From Pocillopora verrucosa (Eukaryota; Cnidaria; Anthozoa; Scleractinia; Pocilloporidae), in NCBI RefSeq assembly GCF_036669915.1, contig NC_089316.1, forward strand, positions 6,426,271 to 6,490,270: DNA of 64,000 nucleotides. The letters are read 5' to 3'. Shown piece after piece: positions 48,779 to 61,120 of the stretch. Under the pieces are notes generated by a model. It was given only the letters and a program-made list of their open reading frames with translations, did no database searches and was not told where the DNA came from. Each line of letters begins with the position of its first letter. Positions within the stretch are counted from its first letter, which is position 1. Position numbers and translations under genes: made by a program.

Positions 48779-50998
48779 GACTGTAATCAAATTGGTGAGA
48801 AATCGAACATTCGATCATACGCCAAAAAATTCAAGGCTTCATAATTCTTCCTTAGCAACATAAGTATTTGACTGTATTCAGTGCCTGGGGTCGGCAAATG
48901 TGACCCTTCCCTGGCTGGGATGGGGAATTTGAACCGGAAGTGTCGATTCTCTTCAGCGGAATACACGTTTTATATTTTAGCATGGAGTTGTTCAAAGGTG
49001 CAGAGTTAATTCACTTTTGCGAGCGAATGGCTCACAAGAAAAGGTTAACAAGGTCTAGGTTTTAAAGCTCTCATAATCAAATCAATTGCTGCTGATCTTA
49101 AAAAAAAAGAACTAATCATCGAATCCAGCAGTGGGGAAGAGCATTTGAATACAGTTCTGGCCCCCAGGGAGGAGGGGGAAGGTAAGAAATTTTAACCGTT
49201 CAAATGTTCGGAGGGGATCTTTAAGCTTGGAATTTATCGGCGCATAATGTGGAAATCAAGCCTTCTACACAGAAGTACACACAAAGATATATGTTTTTTT
49301 TTGTCATACCAAGGGCTTGTTGTTTAAATGATAAACAAAAAAGGGCTGTCTAGCCTCCTTTTAAAATTGAGAAAGTATTCCTAACGACAATTAACGTGGG
49401 AGGGGGGGGGGGGGTAACTTAACTTGTGAACATTGATCTGTTACGATTCACTGAACCAAATTTACAGCCTCTCATAAGCATTACTCTGATCGTGATTACT
49501 TTGCTTTTATTTTTGAAGACTTGTTCATAGAGCGCTCTACCATACGGAAATAGCAGAAAGAGATAGGAAACTTCACACTGGCTCAAAGCAAGAGTTAGCA
49601 ATATGCGGTTGATTTTTGTACTTTATCTGGGCTTGGGTTTCCAAATCCTGTGAACACCACCATAGGTTTGCCTGTGTGTCATAAAACCATTCGTTGCCGT
49701 AGCAAATTAAACCTGTTTTATAACGTTTTTTTTTTTATTAGAGAACTTTGTTTTATTTCAGGTGCATATCGGGCTACAACAAATATTCGCGTCCACTAAT
49801 GCAAAACGACAATTCTAAACTGTAATGATATTTTCATTACGATACGGATCAATTTAGGCATCTTGAATGTGTTATTTAGACTAACGTTATAACATCTTCT
49901 TGTGCGCAAACTTTAGGCGTGCCTACTAATGATAATAAGACTAGGAGGGGTTCGATTCGGTCTGTAATCATACGTTGAGTGATTAACAACATCAGTCGAC
50001 CAAAAAGCGGGAGCTCGATTTGTTTTTTACAAGTCTTGAGATTCTCTTCCTCGAGGTCAATAACAATCTAGTGAAGTAACCCTCAGCAAAATAGTTCATG
50101 TACTCCACTTTAAAAAGCCATTTGAAGATGTAGGTTTGATCGTGTAGTCTAGTCGTCTAAGTGAGGGTAGTCCTGAGAAGCAGGATGGATCAAAAGCCTC
50201 ATTCACACTTCAGTTTAAACAATACAGTGCTACATCTAAATCATCATTTCCTGATAAAAGGCAAATCTGGCACATTATTACTACCTCTATCTTCACGAAC
50301 ATCAAAGCTGAAATATACCCCTACAAATTAATAAAGAGATTGCAAGCTGTCATATCTCTGTTCAGTAAGAGATTGCAGATGACGTCATAATGTGGTAAGA
50401 TCCAAAAAGTGGCAAATGAGGCGCAGCCTAGTGTGTCATTGATGTTATTACCACTTGTGACGTCATCTCTCTACCCGTATTTGTTATTAGTAATAAAGAA
50501 GAAAAAAGTTGTCAACGGTCACATCCAAAAGTTTATAAAAATGAGCTAATCAAAATGCAGCTGTAATTCAGCTTAGTATATAAACATACATATCTTGGAG
50601 GCACAGCTTTATCTTAATCAGGAAATAGATTGGGAATGAGAAGGGTGGGGAGGAGTGGAAGAGGGTGGGGAGGAGTGGAGGAGGGTCGGGAGGAGTGAGG
50701 GAAAGAATGTCTTGCTTCTCACAGGCCTCAGCATCTTTGGCTCTTACATGTATCTCCGATTTCTCTATTGAGGATAGTTCACATTTTCACATTTCCACTC
50801 CCCCCCTCTTCCAACCCTCATTCAGCTCGCACTTTTCACCCTCTCCTCTCTTATCCTATTGTCCTCTCCAACCTCTCCTCTCCCTTGGTTCCCATTCCTT
50901 TCCCATTCTACTGCAAGAGCTCACGAACTCAAAACTTCTAAAGCATGCCCTAATAATACTCTAGATGTAACTGCTGATTCATGTACTGAAATCAGACA
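48779..50998. repeat. Inter-copy spacer D/E with ACOX relic
   Basis: MS4A upstream sequence to about 49440 (TATA and ETS-type motifs kept, poly-G at 49399-49412) is followed by ACOX last intron, last-exon relic (49762-49825) and 3' flank to about 50600. A purine-rich GGGGAGGAGTGGA repeat (50640-50700) precedes the copy E 3' UTR. This spacer lacks the LINE found in spacer A/B and so preserves its empty site. Confidence 0.7.
49762..49825 (+). pseudogene. Orphan ACOX1 last exon (relic 2)
   Basis: Same structure as the relic at 24889-24952: intact 'ttcag' acceptor, the same one-base insertion near the start, and an SKL-stop ending when read in the ancestral frame (QNDNSKL). The shared insertion shows both relics descend from one already frameshifted ancestor. 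Confidence 0.75.
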
Positions 50999-53900
50999 TT
51001 AACCATTTGGATTGGCATCCTCAGATGAGAAAGCTGGTGGTGGTACATTGCCTGACTGTTGAAATGAATATGGTGCTGGCATGTCCTCGTCTGTTACTGC
51101 TACAGGAATCTACGGAAATATTAAGCAAGACAATCGATTCTCAGAGATTCTGTTTGGAGAGTTTGCTAAGATCAAGGCTAAAGTGAACAAACAGGCCCCT
51201 TCACAACAACACTTATTTAAAAAAACATCGTAGTGTTCTCCACAAATTTCTTATGGTACTGACACACAGAATCTGTTTAACAATAAAGAGCCACTTTAGT
51301 TGACCATCATTTCACTTTTTCTCATTTCTGTTTGATCAAGGAGCCAAACTGTGAAGAGAAACTAGATTCTGGTTAGTCCTTAGGGCTGAAGGGTTAAATT
51401 AACGTATTCCAGCATAATTACCTGGACTTGCAGAGCTTGATACTGCACTTGGGGGGGAACATCTGAATAGGGTAAAGTCACTGCTCCAGCTGCGTTGGAT
51501 CCTGAGGGAACAGGCCAGTAAGTGGGTTGCTGAAATGCCACCCCAGGCTGTGCAACCACCCCAGGTTGTGCAATCCCCCCAGGTTGTGACACCACCCTGG
51601 GCTGTGCAACCACCCCAGACTGTGCGACCACCCCAGGCTGTGCAACCACCCCAGGCGTTGTAACCACCCCAGGCTGTGCAACCACTCCGGGCTGTGTAAC
51701 CACCCCTGGCTGTGCCACCACCACTGGCTGTGCCACCACCCCTGGCTGTGCCACCACCCCTGGTTGTGCCAATAGCCCTGGCTGTGCCACTACTCCCCCT
51801 GGTTGTGCAACCACCCCAGGCTGTACAACAACACCTGGCTGTGCAACCGCCCCAGGCTGTGCCACCACTCCTGGCTGTCCTACCATCCCCTGCTGAGCCA
51901 CCACCCCCGGCTGTACCACCAGCCTTGGCTGTGCCACCACCCCAGGCTGTGCAACCACTCCTGGTTGTGCAACTACCCCAGGCTGTGCAAACACTCTAGG
52001 CTGTGCAACCACTCCAGGTTGTGCAGCCGCATCAGGTTGTGCAACCACTCCAGGCTGTGCAACCACTCCAGGCTGTCAAATGAATAATGTTGAAATATTT
52101 TAGACCTAGAACATTGATAGCATCTAGGGGAAGACTTTCTACAAGTTTTCATACACATGTGGCAAAAAACTCTGAGTCACCCATGTTGAAATAGACACTA
52201 GACCTTTGGACTTTGTCCTCTGCCATTAAGTTACAAAGAGCTCACTCAGGCGAATTGGGCCAGTAATAGCTTCATATCTAACAAACTCAAATTTGTCTTT
52301 ATTTATGCATCAAGCTAAAAAATTCACCATACTGAATGTATAATTGTCAGTAGCGTTAGTTTCACCATGCAAGCATTTTATCCCTTTTCACCATAACATG
52401 AGTATGCATATAGTCCATATTGTCCTTACATAATGTTTCCCAAGGTACCTGACAGGGAGAATTTGTTTAACAATCGAGAGCTTCTTCTTTAGTTGGTGAT
52501 CATTTCCTTTATTCTTTTTACCTTAATGTTTGATCCAGGGGTTATATTGTTGGGAGAAATTAGATGCAAGTCACTCTTAGAATTTCAAATATCAAATTCC
52601 TAACATCTGAAATGCCCAAAAAAACACGATAGTAAGAACAATACTAAGACAGACCAAGAGAAAGAATAAGTAACTATGTGTTATGCATCTAAATTACAGC
52701 ATTCATTCCTCTTTTAAACCTTTCCAAAGTATACAGTCTTACAATCAATGTATTTATGGATAATTTTAGACCAAACTGAATTTCGATAGTAAACACTGCA
52801 CTGCATGGAATAATGACTAATTTCTTTTTCTGAAAAAAAAAAAAAACTAAACAAGAAAAAAAATTTGACTATTCCGAGTTTAAAGTACTCTGCCTAGAAC
52901 CTTGTTTTTTCCAAACTTGGATTCGTGTAATTTGTATCAGTATATAATTATTTATATCTAGTTACCTGCTGGAGGAAATACAAAGGTTGCTGGCCTGTTG
53001 CTGGGTACCCACCAGCATCGGTCTGCATAAAAACCCCACCCGGCTGTACCCCAGGGTACATGTATTGGGGCTGTACATACACCACTTGCTGGTTGGTCCA
53101 TGTCTTAATAGTCAAAATAGTTAAAAATCAGATAAATTAAATGTTTACAGTCTAAAATTTATTAAAAATGCTAGCTGTCATTTCACCAGATAAAGTCAAT
53201 GGAATGCACAAAACCAACCAAAGCCTGTCCACTGTGGACAGGAAAAAATAGTGTCTGTTAAAGGGGAGTTGACTGTATTAACATTCATAACTAAAAATTC
53301 CAATAGTCCGTAATATATACTAATTATTATTAATTTTCAATAACCCAGTATTAATAATTTACATTACGAGTATCTGATTGGCCGAAAACAGGTGCATTCT
53401 GGTGTAACACAAGTGCAAAGTTGTAACACAAGTGCAAATAACAATTAGGGCATTTGTGCTGCCAGTAAATATATGTCTGTCTCCAGTCTCTTTGATGTTT
53501 CTCTCATGTACATTATGAACAAGTAATAACATTATTTTTCTTGCAATTTTTCAAAGAATACAACTTGCACCAATTGCCCTACAGGCTTGTCCAACTTAGT
53601 TGTTTATGAAAATTCTACGTGTGCTTATTAACACCAAATTGCATTGAAAATCATGTTATTACCTATACAAATTGTTCATCATGATCATTATTACCACTAT
53701 ATACGTGGCATTGTGTTCACTAAAGAGATATTTGTCCAGTGAACATAATGTTTGTTCCATGATGCAAACAATTTTCTAAGAACTAATTTTCTATAACGCT
53801 AGACTGGGCAACTGGACACAAGATTTATAAATTGCAATAAATTAACAATAGCTGGCATCGGACACTAACATATGCACGAATATTTGTCCAGGGACATTAT

Positions 53901-56900
53901 ATATCTGTTCCTCGATACCAAGAGTCCTCTGAGAGGGTCGCCATGAGCTTCAAGGAAGAGATAATGCCCAAGGACAAATATAAGGGTATATCTTCGAGCA
54001 TATATCATCCTCACTGTAACAAAAATGCACTTTCAACGTGAATTGAATTCTAGACGATGGCTTTTATCGTATTGACCATAAGGATTTGTAAATTGAGGAG
54101 TATCAGTTGGGTTATATATTCTAGGATATTCCCCAGTTTTAGCCAGGGCATATTTGATCACATGATGTATTTATAACAATTGCGTGTAGGCAAAAAAAAA
54201 TTGATGGATTATAATTGAATAGTTCTCAGTTTTAGCCCCACAAAAAACCAACCGTAAGTATGCAAAAATATTTGATGCAATATAAATAAAAAAAAGTATT
54301 AACAACAAATAATATTAAGAAAACTTTTAACGTTAGCAACTGAACTGTTGGTGGTAATTACTTACTGTGTTCCCAGGTGCTGGTGATTTACAACACACTG
54401 CCCTGCAACAATAGATGGATGACGCAAGGGCCAAGAACAACTCAACCAAGGAGAAAATGAGGAGACAAGAACCTAAACCTGCCACATTTTCTGCTGTAGA
54501 TCTACGAAAGTTATACCACCGATAGCAATCATAATAAGAGTAATACTTGTAGTCGCCTCTATAATAACGGCTACATAAATTCTTCATTTCGGAGTAACTT
54601 GCAAGAGTAATGCAGTAACAGACGAACATTGCTCCTGAGAAGACACAACCTGTAATGGAGAAACCCATAAAACATCCAATCTGTTGATAAAAACACATCA
54701 CACAATTCAATTAGAATTCAAAGTCGACCATCTCCTAATAAATGTACATGAACGAAATGTGTTGAATCTCACACCAATCTTTTTTTATTAACAATAATTA
54801 TAATAAAAATAATAATAATTATGAAGCGGACATTCCACGAGGTGGCTCTTCCTGTCCACTATCTCCAGGTTGTGGTTTTGTGGAGGGCGGGAAATCGGAA
54901 GACTCAGGGAAAAAAAACCCTCGGAACAACAACGAGAACCATTAACAAACTCCACCCACATGTGACGGCAGGTCCAGGAATCAAACCCCACCCATAGCAG
55001 TATGAGGGCGAGCACTCTCACCACTGCACCATACTTGTTCCCCCATTTAATTCAATCTGTAAGAACTGTCAATTCCTTGAAAAAACCTAAGGGGAGAGGT
55101 GAGGGGTGCTCAACTCCAGGTCCTTCAGATAGGGACTTGTTATAGAGGTTGGGTTAATTATTAAAATCTTATAGAGAGCCAAAATGCCTGCCTTTTTTTA
55201 CTCAAAATTGCCTGTTAGCTTAAAAAAGAATAACATATCTTGTTAAACAGGAAAACCACGTACTCTTTTTCAAAATCTTAGTCTAAAAATTTGTCCAGTC
55301 GTTCCCCCCTCAAATTAATTTCAATCTGATAACTTATTCCTTAAACAGTTACCTTAATTTTATGTTTATTTAATAGGCTTGCACGAGAGTTATTATGGGC
55401 TGGGAAGTTTAATTCAGAAATATTCTGGATATTTATCTTGTGAATTTTGCAAACCTATAGAAAACGTATATTATTAGTTTGCTAATTTAGTCGTTTCTGT
55501 TGTTGCTTTTTTTTCCTTTCTTTCTTTCTACCTTCATGTTCGACAAATTCATCAAATTACTGTTAGTCTTTGAAGATGTCTTAGAAACATCGAAGATAAA
55601 TGCTGTAAATGGGGGCAGGGGAAGGGGAGTTCATCCCACTTCTCCACCATACTAAGGGTAGCCATAGATAATCTGGGCCTCGATTATTGGTATCTTTTAA
55701 CTGCAACAGCTATTATTATAATTATCATAATTATCATTATAAGTTGTAGTATTACTATCATTATTATCCAGATTTGCTAATCTCTGGTCTCATTTAACAA
55801 GAATATTAATATTAAAATAACTTTCAAGATCCATACCATTTTTTCCATCAGACAAAGCACACAAGTACATTAGCACATGATGCAGTTTTAAAAACTGTTG
55901 AATGTTTGAGTAAGTGTATAACATGGCTGAAAAGGCAAAACGAGGTTGACATAATTCTAAAACTAATGCAGTTTCAAAGAATGATGGAACAAGTTGTGGG
56001 CACACTGTAGCTACTTGAAACAAACTGATCTACATCAACATTTTAGACCATGTAAATCAATGTTGGATAACTTTTAGCAGAGGGTAACAGTTCGAGGATG
56101 TACCTTCCCTCTTGCCTAATGTATTGATGTTCTTTTAAGCCATTCAATTAAACTTTTGGTTCAATAATCAAATAATCGGGGTGCTTTTATGTGATAAGCT
56201 GGTGTGTATTGAAGAAAAAGATACAGAAATAACAATTAAAAAATTCCTTAAATAGTCCAGTTACTCACCAAACACTTGTTTGGCCTTGAATCATCTCTTG
56301 CTCCGATGTATCCCAAAATTCCTGTGATGAAAACCTACAATACAAACCAGCAGAAAGATCTCTCAAATAATTCCTTTCTTACTATGAAATAATAACATAT
56401 TAAGTATTCTTTTCAGTCTCAATGATAGAATTTTTCACATTTTGCTGGCCTTAAATATACGATTCACATCTATTCAAACAAGCTCAGAAAACTCCACCAA
56501 CTGAAGGGGTGGAGGTTTCGAAAATATAATTTTTCGCGACCCCATACTTGTCACGAGGCAGTACCCCATAAAAATGTGACCCCATCCAGTGGCACATCCC
56601 CATTAGCCTATTACAATGCTGACTACCCCAATGGGATTTTTACTGACAGTGACCTATATATCATATATTGGGTGTATTCTCTGTTGTGTTATTGCGCAGG
56701 GCATTTATATTCGATGTTTCGGCTTTTTTAAAAACATTTTTTGAAAAATGTTTGATTTGTTTGACTGTCTTGCAATTTTTGATGCTACAGTAACTATAGA
56801 ATATTGGCCAACGAGTCACATTAATAGTGCAAGATATATATGTTACTGGCCATATAGTGAGGTCAACATGGCTGAATATTGGCTAAGTTCCTTTTTTGCA

Positions 56901-59900
56901 TATTATGAACTGAGACGAAGTCCAGGTCCATCAAAGTCCAAACAAAATATCGGTTAATATCAAGCCATCTTAACAGAGCAAGCTTGCATAGTCAATAAAG
57001 GATTTATATAGAGCAAAAAGATTTGCTTTACAAGGAATCAAGAATAACATGTTTTAATTTTGAGGGCCAGGAAAGAAAGCCAACTGTGTTTGTAGTACAG
57101 TAAACCGACAAGACTTGTTATGATTTCTTTACTTTGACAGTCGTCTACCGCTTTTGTCTGCCAAAATTGTCCAAAAATTATGAACTTTGTAAGTACGCTC
57201 CACGCAATCATTTTCTTGCTCTAGATCTAAGTAGGCAATCCCAGCAAGCAAATGAGCCCGTTTTGCCTGCTTGGGTAGCCAAGCAGAACACAGGATTCGC
57301 TACATAGTGCCCAGTCAGAAGCTGCCAACAATGTAATAAAATTCTATATTAGATTAATCTTATCACGTAACTTTCCATTTAACTCGGTGGGGTCACAGTA
57401 TTGATATCAAAATCAAACTAAAGTGTTGGTACTGTACTTGGTATCAGATTGATTCGTTTAAACCGGATCCACCCATCCCAGGCGATGTACTCTTTCTCAT
57501 TGTGTTGCATTATGGTCGTACAAGAAAAAGTAACTCATTTGCAACCTGTTGCCGTGGAGTGAACATCTTTGATGATAACTAAAATAGCGTGATTATACCT
57601 GAATTGTAAAGGGGATTCACTGTCTGTTACAATTCCTTCGAAAGTTAAAAAGTGTTAACAGGCCTGCAAAACTCTTGTCATTCCTCTGTGATTAATTTGT
57701 TTTTGGGAGGCACATTACTGACGAGATTCGGAAAAAATCTAAATTGCAGTCTTGCCTAAGTAAAGAATCTACAGAAATGGCAGAATGCAGTTACAGTCAC
57801 AGCCGATGGCTATGTGAATAACATCAAATTCAGAAATTAGATTCCTAGACGCAGGTACTTAACAGGGAATTGACTCGTGACACATTAATGCACTACAAAG
57901 AGACAGAGACATTCTAATACACAAACTTCATCTACATGGCATCCATACAGGATTCGTAAAAGGAAGCAGTGATACGCCTGCTAAGGACAAATGTTTCACG
58001 CTCTTGTTTAATGAAAACGTATAGAATTTTAAATTATGCTTAAAGAATAGAGGATACCCAGATGACAGTTTGAGACACATATCTCGGGAGTTACTAGATA
58101 TCCTAGTGAGAGCTTAACTTTGAAGGCAGAAGATTTAAAAGGGCTAGCAAATGACAGGAGTCGCAAAGGCCCGTCAACACTTTTTAACGGTCAACAGCCT
58201 TTTTTTGCTTTCCGGCTGAGCCGGAAATCATTGAGCCCTAATCATTGGTTAAGTGACTCCTTTTATTGCTCTGATTTAACTCAACAGTTCTTCATTCAAC
58301 AATCAAAATAGTAGATTTACCATAAAATAATCGCGGTTAGTTAATTTTCTTTTACTACAGAAAGTAGATTTACAACACGACTGAGTATAGTGGATACGAA
58401 ATTTCGTTACAATAACATTATGCTATGTCACGTAAGACACTCTAGCTATACACAGTAATAGGCCTTTTCGCTGCTGTAACCGATCTCAAACACAGGCACT
58501 TAAAATACATAAAACAAGAGTACCGTGGGAGAGCGTTTGATCAGAGCTTTGATCAAAGCGACCATCCAAATCTTTGGATAAATAAAGACTTGATCAGACA
58601 ACGACGTACATCAAATTTGACCTTCTCGAAAATTGGTCTGAAATTACATACTGAGGGGGCATTAAGGCCCATTAGAAACCGCAAAACCGTAGATAAAATC
58701 ATCCAAAACCGAAAAACCGAAAAAAAAATTTGATCAAAACCGAAAACCGCATGCAAAACTGTCAAAATCGATACATTTTCACATCCCAGTTATTAAAACC
58801 CTAATCGATCCGATACATTGGTGACAAATGGAACATACAGAGTAAACTATACTAATTTCATGACAGGATTCATGAATACCATGAACCTGGCACTCGTATC
58901 TTCTAGTATCTGCTTAAATTAGTAGCTGCACTCTCGAGGACCTCGAGCGTGGTCTCTGCGGACTCAGCAGCTGGTAATAGAGCCTAATTAAATTCAGGAA
59001 ATTCGCACAAAAGTCCTCGATGGAATTACAATTTTGCAGTCGCAAAAAGCTAGAGCTCTGGAAAGTTTCATCGAATATCCTTAATCTAACATTTCTATTT
59101 GCGAACTAAGACCTGAAAGTTTGGAGATTCTATTGGAATGTTTAATCAATCAGTCACGTGTGGCCTGTAACTTTGTCTTCAACTTCGAGGTGGCGTTGAT
59201 AAAGAAACTCTGGCGATGATCCGTGCTTAGCCGTACCCTACCTGTAGCCGCACCCTCCCCTCCCCCCCACCTTAGGGGAGGGGAAGAGCACAGCAACGTG
59301 TAGGCTACCTAGGGATCCCTGCGATATTTCAATTGTAATTGTAGCGTAATTGCCGCTCAGATCGAAGAGAAACCGGAACTCAAATAGGTCTAATTGGAAA
59401 AACCGAAAACCGCATCTGATATCAAATCCTAAAACCCGTTAGTATTTTTCGCGAAAACCGAAAACCGAAAACCAAATGCTAAAAAACGGAAAATCTGCAA
59501 ACCGTAATGAACACCAAAACCGAAAAGCCCAAGTCTTTTGGCACAAAAATGGAAAACCGATCTAAAAAATAGCCAAAACCACAAAACCGAAAATCCCATT
59601 GCCCCCCTCCATACTTAAACATAGTGATTCCGTTTGTCCGACTAAATGGAGCGACTAAATATGCGACAAATGCGATTGGAAAATACTTCAACACATTCAA
59701 AATAAGTCAAATTTCATTCACCTATGGCGAAGGGAAAAGGAACAGCCTAACTTTTACGGAATGTTCAGTCAATTCCGCTTGCACGGCAATATTGAAAATA
59801 ACGCAACCACAATGCAACGTAATCAGAGTGCACACACCTATCCTTTCATTGATTTATTTTAAACGCCTTCTATTTGGTCATTTCTGCACTAAAACCAATT

Positions 59901-60698
59901 TGCTTCTCATTAATAATAGATTGGTAAGACTTCTGCACCGCCTCATTCAATTGGAAAACAAATCCCCAGTTCAAAATACAATCTATACTTCCCGCCATTA
60001 TTTTTTTTATCCTAGAACTGTTTGCATATTAATTTATGGGGCTGTGATATTAGATTTTATGGAAAGTAGTGCCATCTTAAATCATCAAGCGCTTGTGAAA
60101 CCGTAAGTTCATATTGAACCTGCTACAAAACGGTCAAATATATAACTCCAGTCGAAAGAGCGTGCAACAAAATACCTATTATCTTGATCTTTTGCCAAAA
60201 AAAAAATATACATACCCTATCATGAAAGCCACGTCGCGCGTCAGGACAGAAACGCCAAGGAAGGACGTCGATTAAAAAATGCACTTCAGCATAACGTATT
60301 TAAGCAGCTTTGAGTTCCAAATGGAAATAAATTAATTTGCCGTCGCGGTTTCCGCTTGCAGACGACGCAAATTTTTGTGATTCCACGTTGTCATTTTGCG
60401 GAGCACGGCTATGAAATGAGCATAGTTTTAAAAGGCATATGCTGGCTATTGTTCTGCCCATTAGATCTTTTGTTCTGCCACGTCCTCATTGTCGTTACCG
60501 TCTCGGTTTGCTTAAGGTCTCTATTATTCGACCAAGCTGGTCGAAACTTACCCAAACACCAACCCAGACGCCAAAAGCAATGTACGAAGTCCAGTGTTCA
60601 GCAACGAAAATACTTGTTATTCCAAATACGAACATCACAGCCCCAAACACCATCTGTGTGATGGCCAACCTTCGCAAAATAGTTCCTCTATACACCAT
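50999..60698 (-). CDS. MS4A/CD20-like protein with long PGVVAQ-repeat tail, copy E
   Basis: Exons on the - strand: 60552-60698, 56269-56334, 54366-54680, 52966-53103, 51422-52072, 50999-51109. All are phase 0, giving 475 aa. Exons 1-3 encode the four transmembrane segments as in copy A (LRRLAITQMVFGAVMFVFGI; VFITGILGYIGARDD; GCFMGFSITGCVFSGAMFVC; SCLLIFSLVELFLALASS) with a Cys-rich end, YCCRAVCC. The loop between TM3 and TM4 is Tyr-rich. Exon 5 (217 codons) holds about 30 tandem PGVVAQ-type hexapeptides, then QQPTYWPVPSGSNAAGAVTL. Exon 6 encodes an acidic, Pro-rich C-terminus (VTDEDMPAPYSFQQSGN) found in no other copy. I take this as the most complete paralogue. The tail should be cytosolic if topology follows MS4A. 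Function unknown. Confidence 0.7.
51533..52072 (-). repeat. 18-bp coding minisatellite (PGVVAQ)n in copy E
   Basis: About 30 units of 18 bp (one of 21 bp) with consensus CAGCCTGGGGTGGTTGCA on the - strand. Third-position changes and a few replacements (PDAAAQ, PRLVVQ, QGMVGQ) show age. Open frames on the opposite strand here are mirror images of the repeat. Confidence 0.9.
54824..55045 (-). mobile_element. tRNA-derived SINE in MS4A copy E intron 2
   Basis: Same family, orientation and position as the SINE at 37077-37310 in copy C: 'tggtgcagtggtgagagtgc' head, 'ggggtttgattcctggac' B-box region, 'gttgttgttccgaggg' body. Confidence 0.65.
56640..58340. repeat. Copy E-specific intron 1 insertion sequence
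   Basis: About 1.7 kb with no counterpart in intron 1 of copies A-D. It includes a stretch at 56780-57010 ('atggctgaatattggctaag' ... 'tcaataaaggatttatatag') that looks like a dispersed repeat. A short ORF there (56748-56957) gives MAEYWLSSFFAYYELRRSPG, a kind of shadow translation I associate with cnidarian repeats. No clear ends or coding gene identified. Confidence 0.4.
58653..59609. mobile_element. TIR element with subterminal AAAACCGAAAACCG repeats
   Basis: Ends are inverted: GAGGGGGCATTAAGG at the left and, reversed, GAGGGGGGCAATGGG at the right. It is flanked by CATACT at 58647-58652 and 59610-59615. Copy C has the uninterrupted 'attacatacttaaac' (40185-40200). Both subterminal zones are packed with 'aaaaccgaaaaccg'-type motifs; the centre is unique. 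No ORF, so it is non-autonomous. Confidence 0.7.
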
Positions 60699-60909
60699 GA
60701 CTGTAACCAAATTGGCGACAAATCAAACATTCAATCATACGCCGAGAAATTCAAAGCTTCAAAATCCCTTTTCGGGCAACCTGAGGGCATTTGACTGTAG
60801 TCAGTGCCCAGGGATGGCAAATGTAACCCTTGCCTGAGTGGGATGGGGAATTTGATCCGGCGGTGTTGATTCTTCCCAGCGGGATAAACGTTTTACATTT
60901 TAACGTGGT

Positions 60910-61120
60910 TTAACCTTTTAACTGCCACGAGTGATCAAGACAGAATTTCTCTTTACAATACCATCACAATATCAGTCAGATGAGCAATGAGTATAAAGTT
61001 AAACATCAATTTATTGATAATTAGTTGATCCAATACTAAATTCTCTGAACTAACACTATATGAATTGTATGGTCGACAGTAAGGAGAATTACAAATTTGA
61101 TCCGGGAGTTAAAGGGTTAA
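60910..61120. mobile_element. TTAA-flanked MITE, copy 2
   Basis: Same family as 35228-35438: it starts TTAACCTTTTAACTGCCA and ends GGGAGTTAAAGGGTTAA. It sits at the TTAA of 'gagttaattcac', still empty in copy A (about 23285), just upstream of copy E exon 1. Confidence 0.75.

Noticed and set aside
51533-52072. Possible CRISPR-like array
   Set aside because: Units are contiguous, coding and without unique spacers; it is a protein-coding minisatellite in a eukaryote.
51712-52087. Pro/Leu-rich and Cys/His/Asn-rich ORFs on the + strand
   Set aside because: Both are other-strand readings of the 18-bp PGVVAQ minisatellite of MS4A copy E.
60439-60837. 132-codon + strand ORF
   Set aside because: Antisense to MS4A copy E exon 1; similar shadows occur over exon 1 of every copy.
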